Part shown: piece by piece, positions 60,790 through 64,000 of the stretch | How the letters are laid out: the number at the start of each line of letters is the position of its first letter | Numbering within the stretch: position 1 is the stretch's first letter | NCBI RefSeq assembly: GCF_051622035.1 | Contig: NC_135364.1 | Span: 19,867,001-19,931,000 of the forward strand | DNA: 64,000 bases | Direction of reading: 5' to 3' | DNA from: Arctopsyche grandis | Taxonomy: Eukaryota; Arthropoda; Insecta; Trichoptera; Hydropsychidae | The notes under the pieces: model-generated | The model's database searches: none | What the model saw: the letters and a program-made list of their open reading frames with translations, nothing else | Told to the model about the DNA's origin: nothing | Made by a program: the position numbers and the translations under genes

Positions 60790-61836
60790 ATTTTATTTTA
60801 TTTTATTTTATTTTATTTTATTAATTGAAAAATCAACAGACAGGATGTACAGAGATAGGTATAAAAAACACAAAAAGTAAATAAATAATATATGTAACAC
60901 CCGAGTCCAATAATAGATTTTTACAAAAATGAAAAAGATAAATATAAGGAAAACAAATTAAAAAGTAAAGAATAAAGGCATGACAAAATATGTAGTACAT
61001 TGCATAATTAAACTATAGTATTAAAATATTTGGAAAAGGTTATAAGATAGAATATAAGAAGAAATTGAAATTTACAAATATAAAAAACAAATGAAAAAGG
61101 TAAATACAAAATAAACAAATGAAATGGAAAGGAATGAAAGCTATAATATGATTAAATAGCACATTACATAACTAAACTAAAGTATAAAAATAATGGAAAT
61201 ATTGGAAAAATAGAATAGAAGAAAAAATGAATCAATCGGTCAAGATTCTCTTGATGTTAGACCTGAATTGATGTAGGGAAATACCAAACAGATCAACCTC
61301 ATTCAGCTCTCCGTTAAACATACGATAAACGCGCTGCAGATAAAAATATTTTTGGGAATTAGTATTGAAAGGATCAAGTGAAAAGAGTGTAACGCGTCTA
61401 GGGTATCGAACTGGGATTCTGAAATTAACCTTATTCAGTAAATCAGAACAATCAAGGAAACCATTTATGAGCTTAAAGAAGAATATAGCATCAGAATGTC
61501 GTCGCCTGACAGAAAGATTGTTAAAAGAAAGGATTTTTAAAATGTCGGAAACAGTAGAATGGGTATAGGTAGGAAAAAGGTAGCGTAAGGATTTAATAAA
61601 TTTAAGTTGAACTTTCTCAATACAATTAATATGGGATAAATAAAAAGGTGACCAGATAATTGAGGCAAATTCAAGGTGAGACCTTACAAAGGAAAAATAA
61701 AGTAATTTTAGTACATAAGGATCATTAAAGGGTTTTGTTGAGCGGAGTAGGAATCCAAGAGATTTAAATGCTTTGTTGGTAATAAAAGAAATATGTTCAG
61801 AAATATGTTTATGATAAGCTTTAATATGTTTTTCAG
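60790..61836 (-). mobile_element. 5'-truncated LINE with intact C-terminal RT frame and (TAAAA)n tail
   Basis: On the minus strand an open frame of about 195 codons runs from about 61826 to a TGA at 61234-61232. It reads FITNKAFKSLGFLLRS, LKLLYFSFVRSHLEFASIIW, SPFYLSHINCIEKVQLKFIK, FNNLSVRRHSDAIFFFKLIN and YLQRVYRMFNGELNEVDLFG. This is the thumb and C-terminal region of Jockey/CR1-group reverse transcriptases. After the stop come about 430 bases of 3' UTR, nearly identical to 18184-18623, and a (TAAAA)n tail at 60790. No stops or shifts in the remaining frame point to a recent insertion. Confidence 0.87.
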
Positions 61837-63213
61837 TTTATTTATAAGCATAATATACTAATAACATTTCGCAAAAACCCATCTCAAAGATTAAATTATA
61901 TTTTAAATAAATAATAGGAATTGCTATCAAATCATTTATTTGTGAGTTTTATATCGAGGGGAAAAATACCAACAATACTACAAAGTCATCTAACAAACTA
62001 TGAAAATCATTGATAGTATTCTAGGAGATCGAATCATACCATGACACGAATGAACATAAAATATGTTGTGGGTTTATTGTTCTTTTATATTATTTTTGCA
62101 GTTATTTAATAAATAAAATATAATATTAGATATACCGATTGTGATTTGGTTATTAAATAATCCCCTCTAAATATGTAGATAAATTCACATATGCATACGC
62201 TACAGTAATTTAGACACAAATCAGTCAAAAGCAAATCTAAAGCAGAATAAACACCAACTGTAAATTCAACTTAAGAATCTTAAAGAAGTGAACGTTCTTT
62301 CGACGGTGGCAACAAGCACATAATTTATTCACGATAGCAGGCCGATTTTGTTACATACGACACACAAGATGCCGTTCCTACATTGTATTATATAATACAA
62401 GCTACCAATGCTAACCCCAAATTATTACAGGCATTATTTGTACCTACCCCACCTGTCCGGGAATTAAGACAATTTGTCGTACCGATACATAAATTCCAAA
62501 GAAATTTCGTTAGCGAAAATTATCACCGCGTGCAATTTCGAACTCGTTCGTACGCACGTACATACATATGTATGTACCTATTTGGAAATATTCAACGGGT
62601 TTATTTGGATGTGGTACACAGAGTGTGGTGGTCCCTAGCCGATGTTCAGCATTTTCCAATTACAAGTACGAAATGGGTGGTGGGAGGGATCGTATCCGCC
62701 CCTCTATCCCGTGCAAAAGGGCAAAATAGTCTTCGGTGTATAAACTGCCAGTTTGATTGGTCGTCAATCGATGTTAAGGGTTGTCGTGTCGGGTACATAC
62801 GTATATAATATGCATGGCTATCATGTATTTTTAAAAACCACATCAAACTATAGGAAAGAGCATTTCAACTTCGTTAATTTGCATTGAATCGTTTGAAGTG
62901 GAGCTCAGATGACTTACATATATGAAATATTAAATAATGCGAAATTTACATACATATGTACATGTTTTAAGTAATGAATTCTTACTATGTATAATTTATT
63001 TTTAGTAAAAAGTAAGTACTAGTTAGTTTTCTAACACGTATTTACATATGTATGTATGTAATTCAAAAATTTGTGATCTATGATTTTAATAAAAACCATG
63101 TACATAGTTTGCGAAAATTCCGCAGAAAATCCTAGTAGTATTTTAATGGACTTTCAAAACTTTTCAAGATATCTTCAATCTATGTAGATCGTATGATTAC
63201 CAATACCAGTCAT
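61837..63213. other. No gene seen
   Basis: AT-rich. The frame at 62383-62808 (141 codons) is interrupted by a CATA microsatellite and has no domain. Confidence 0.4.
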
Positions 63214-63345
63214 ATTTTATTTTATTTTACATAGCTTTATTTACATATTTTATATACCAGGAAGGCTTGACAGAAAGACCCTAATGCGCCTTCCTAGACA
63301 ATTAATTATAAACAATACAGCATTTTTATTACATAAATAACTATA
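63214..63345 (-). repeat. Possible LINE 3'-end remnant
   Basis: (ATTTT)n at 63214-63230 is followed by a GC-richer stretch whose minus strand reads AAGGCGCATTAGGGTC. Orientation and tail match the other LINE ends of the window. The family is unknown. Confidence 0.4.
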
Positions 63346-63488
63346 TTTTGAGAAGCTGAAGAACATGAAATTAACAATTAACTAATTAATCCATTGAGAC
63401 ATCTATGGATTTAGACTTGTACATAAATTTTTACAAATTGTACATTCATTAAATACAGAAGATTTGTGATAGAAGGTAGGATGATTTT

Positions 63489-63596
63489 TTTTGCCAATTT
63501 TGAGGAACCGTTTCTACAATGATCAGATGAAATTGGCAAACTTTGATAAGAAACGGTCGACTTGGATTCACGAATATCCAAGTCTAACTAGCAGTA
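63489..63596 (-). mobile_element. 5'-truncated SINE (tail region)
   Basis: The minus strand reads GACTTGGATATTCGTG ... CGACCGTTTCTTATCAAAGT, TTGCCAATTTCATCTGAT and CGGTTCCTCAAAATTGGC, then A-rich sequence. It corresponds to the body of the SINE at 56024-56206 without the tRNA head, and matches the RTE LINE 3' end at 46056-46140 even better. Confidence 0.7.
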
Positions 63597-64000
63597 TTCC
63601 AGATTAGAAAATATATAAACTTCATAATTGAAGTTTGATATTTCATAATTCATGTTCATAATTGAAATATATAAACTTCATAATTTAACTAAAATTTAGC
63701 TGAGCTGTGATAGCGCTATGTATTATATTTGTATTACATTTTATGCTTTGTACTGTAGGTTCAGTCAGATTTACATACGATATGATCTTAAATCTAACAG
63801 CATGAGGTACTACCAAACTGTACATACATATATGTATGTATATAGATCACTTCCATGTTCACATATTGAGTGAAATCAATTAAAACTACATCCTACCCCT
63901 TACATATAACCACACCAATGTACGTACTAGCCAACACTGTTTTATAATGAATCCGTTGTTCGACACAAACCTATAGATATTAGATATTTGAATATAATAT

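Noticed and set aside
61365..61568. Plus-strand 67-codon ORF
   Set aside because: Antisense shadow of the LINE RT frame on the minus strand.
62383..62808. 141-codon plus-strand ORF
   Set aside because: Runs through a CATA microsatellite (reads YICMYLFG) and shows no domain.

Overview
The window is AT-rich animal DNA and most likely comes from an insect. Genes are split by short introns of about 60-100 bp with AG-ending acceptors. There are many CATA/TATG microsatellites of the kind common in insect genomes, plus Jockey-like and RTE-like LINEs, tRNA-derived SINEs, a solo LTR and TIR elements. The order of insect cannot be fixed from the sequence alone.

Layout. All confident protein-coding genes lie in the first 12.5 kb. 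They are: the 3' part of a Rab small GTPase gene (481-1391, +); a membrane-anchored JmjC/cupin protein of the JMJD8 type (3498-1992, -); a NIMA-related kinase fused to RCC1 repeats, of the NEK8/NEK9 type (5191-8869, +, 16 exons, 762 aa); the non-homologous end-joining factor XLF/NHEJ1 (10176-8900, -, 5 exons, 293 aa); and the G-patch protein GPATCH4 (12471-11527, -, 4 exons, 233 aa). I rebuilt exon structures by reading splice sites and phases by hand; each complete model closes to an intact frame. The kinase and XLF genes converge with only 30 bases between their stop codons. A solo LTR with a 4-bp target duplication sits between the JMJD8-like gene and the kinase gene.

From about 12.5 kb to the end I find no convincing host gene. 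This 51-kb stretch is a gene desert or a very long intron. It holds a 1.15-kb TIR element; a Jockey-like LINE broken by a nested MITE-like element; an RTE-type LINE; a 5'-truncated LINE with an intact RT C-terminal frame and a second copy of its 3' end; tRNA-headed SINEs whose tail resembles the RTE LINE 3' end; several families of short interspersed repeats; long hairpins; and microsatellites. Islands richer in G+C, without coding character, are scattered through it and could be conserved regulatory DNA.

The five genes have no shared pathway. They cover vesicle traffic (Rab), a probable ER-lumen oxygenase-like protein, a cell-cycle or ciliary kinase, DNA double-strand break repair and nucleolar function, so this looks like ordinary eukaryotic gene neighbourhood. 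I see no prokaryotic features, CRISPR array, rRNA or intact tRNA gene.
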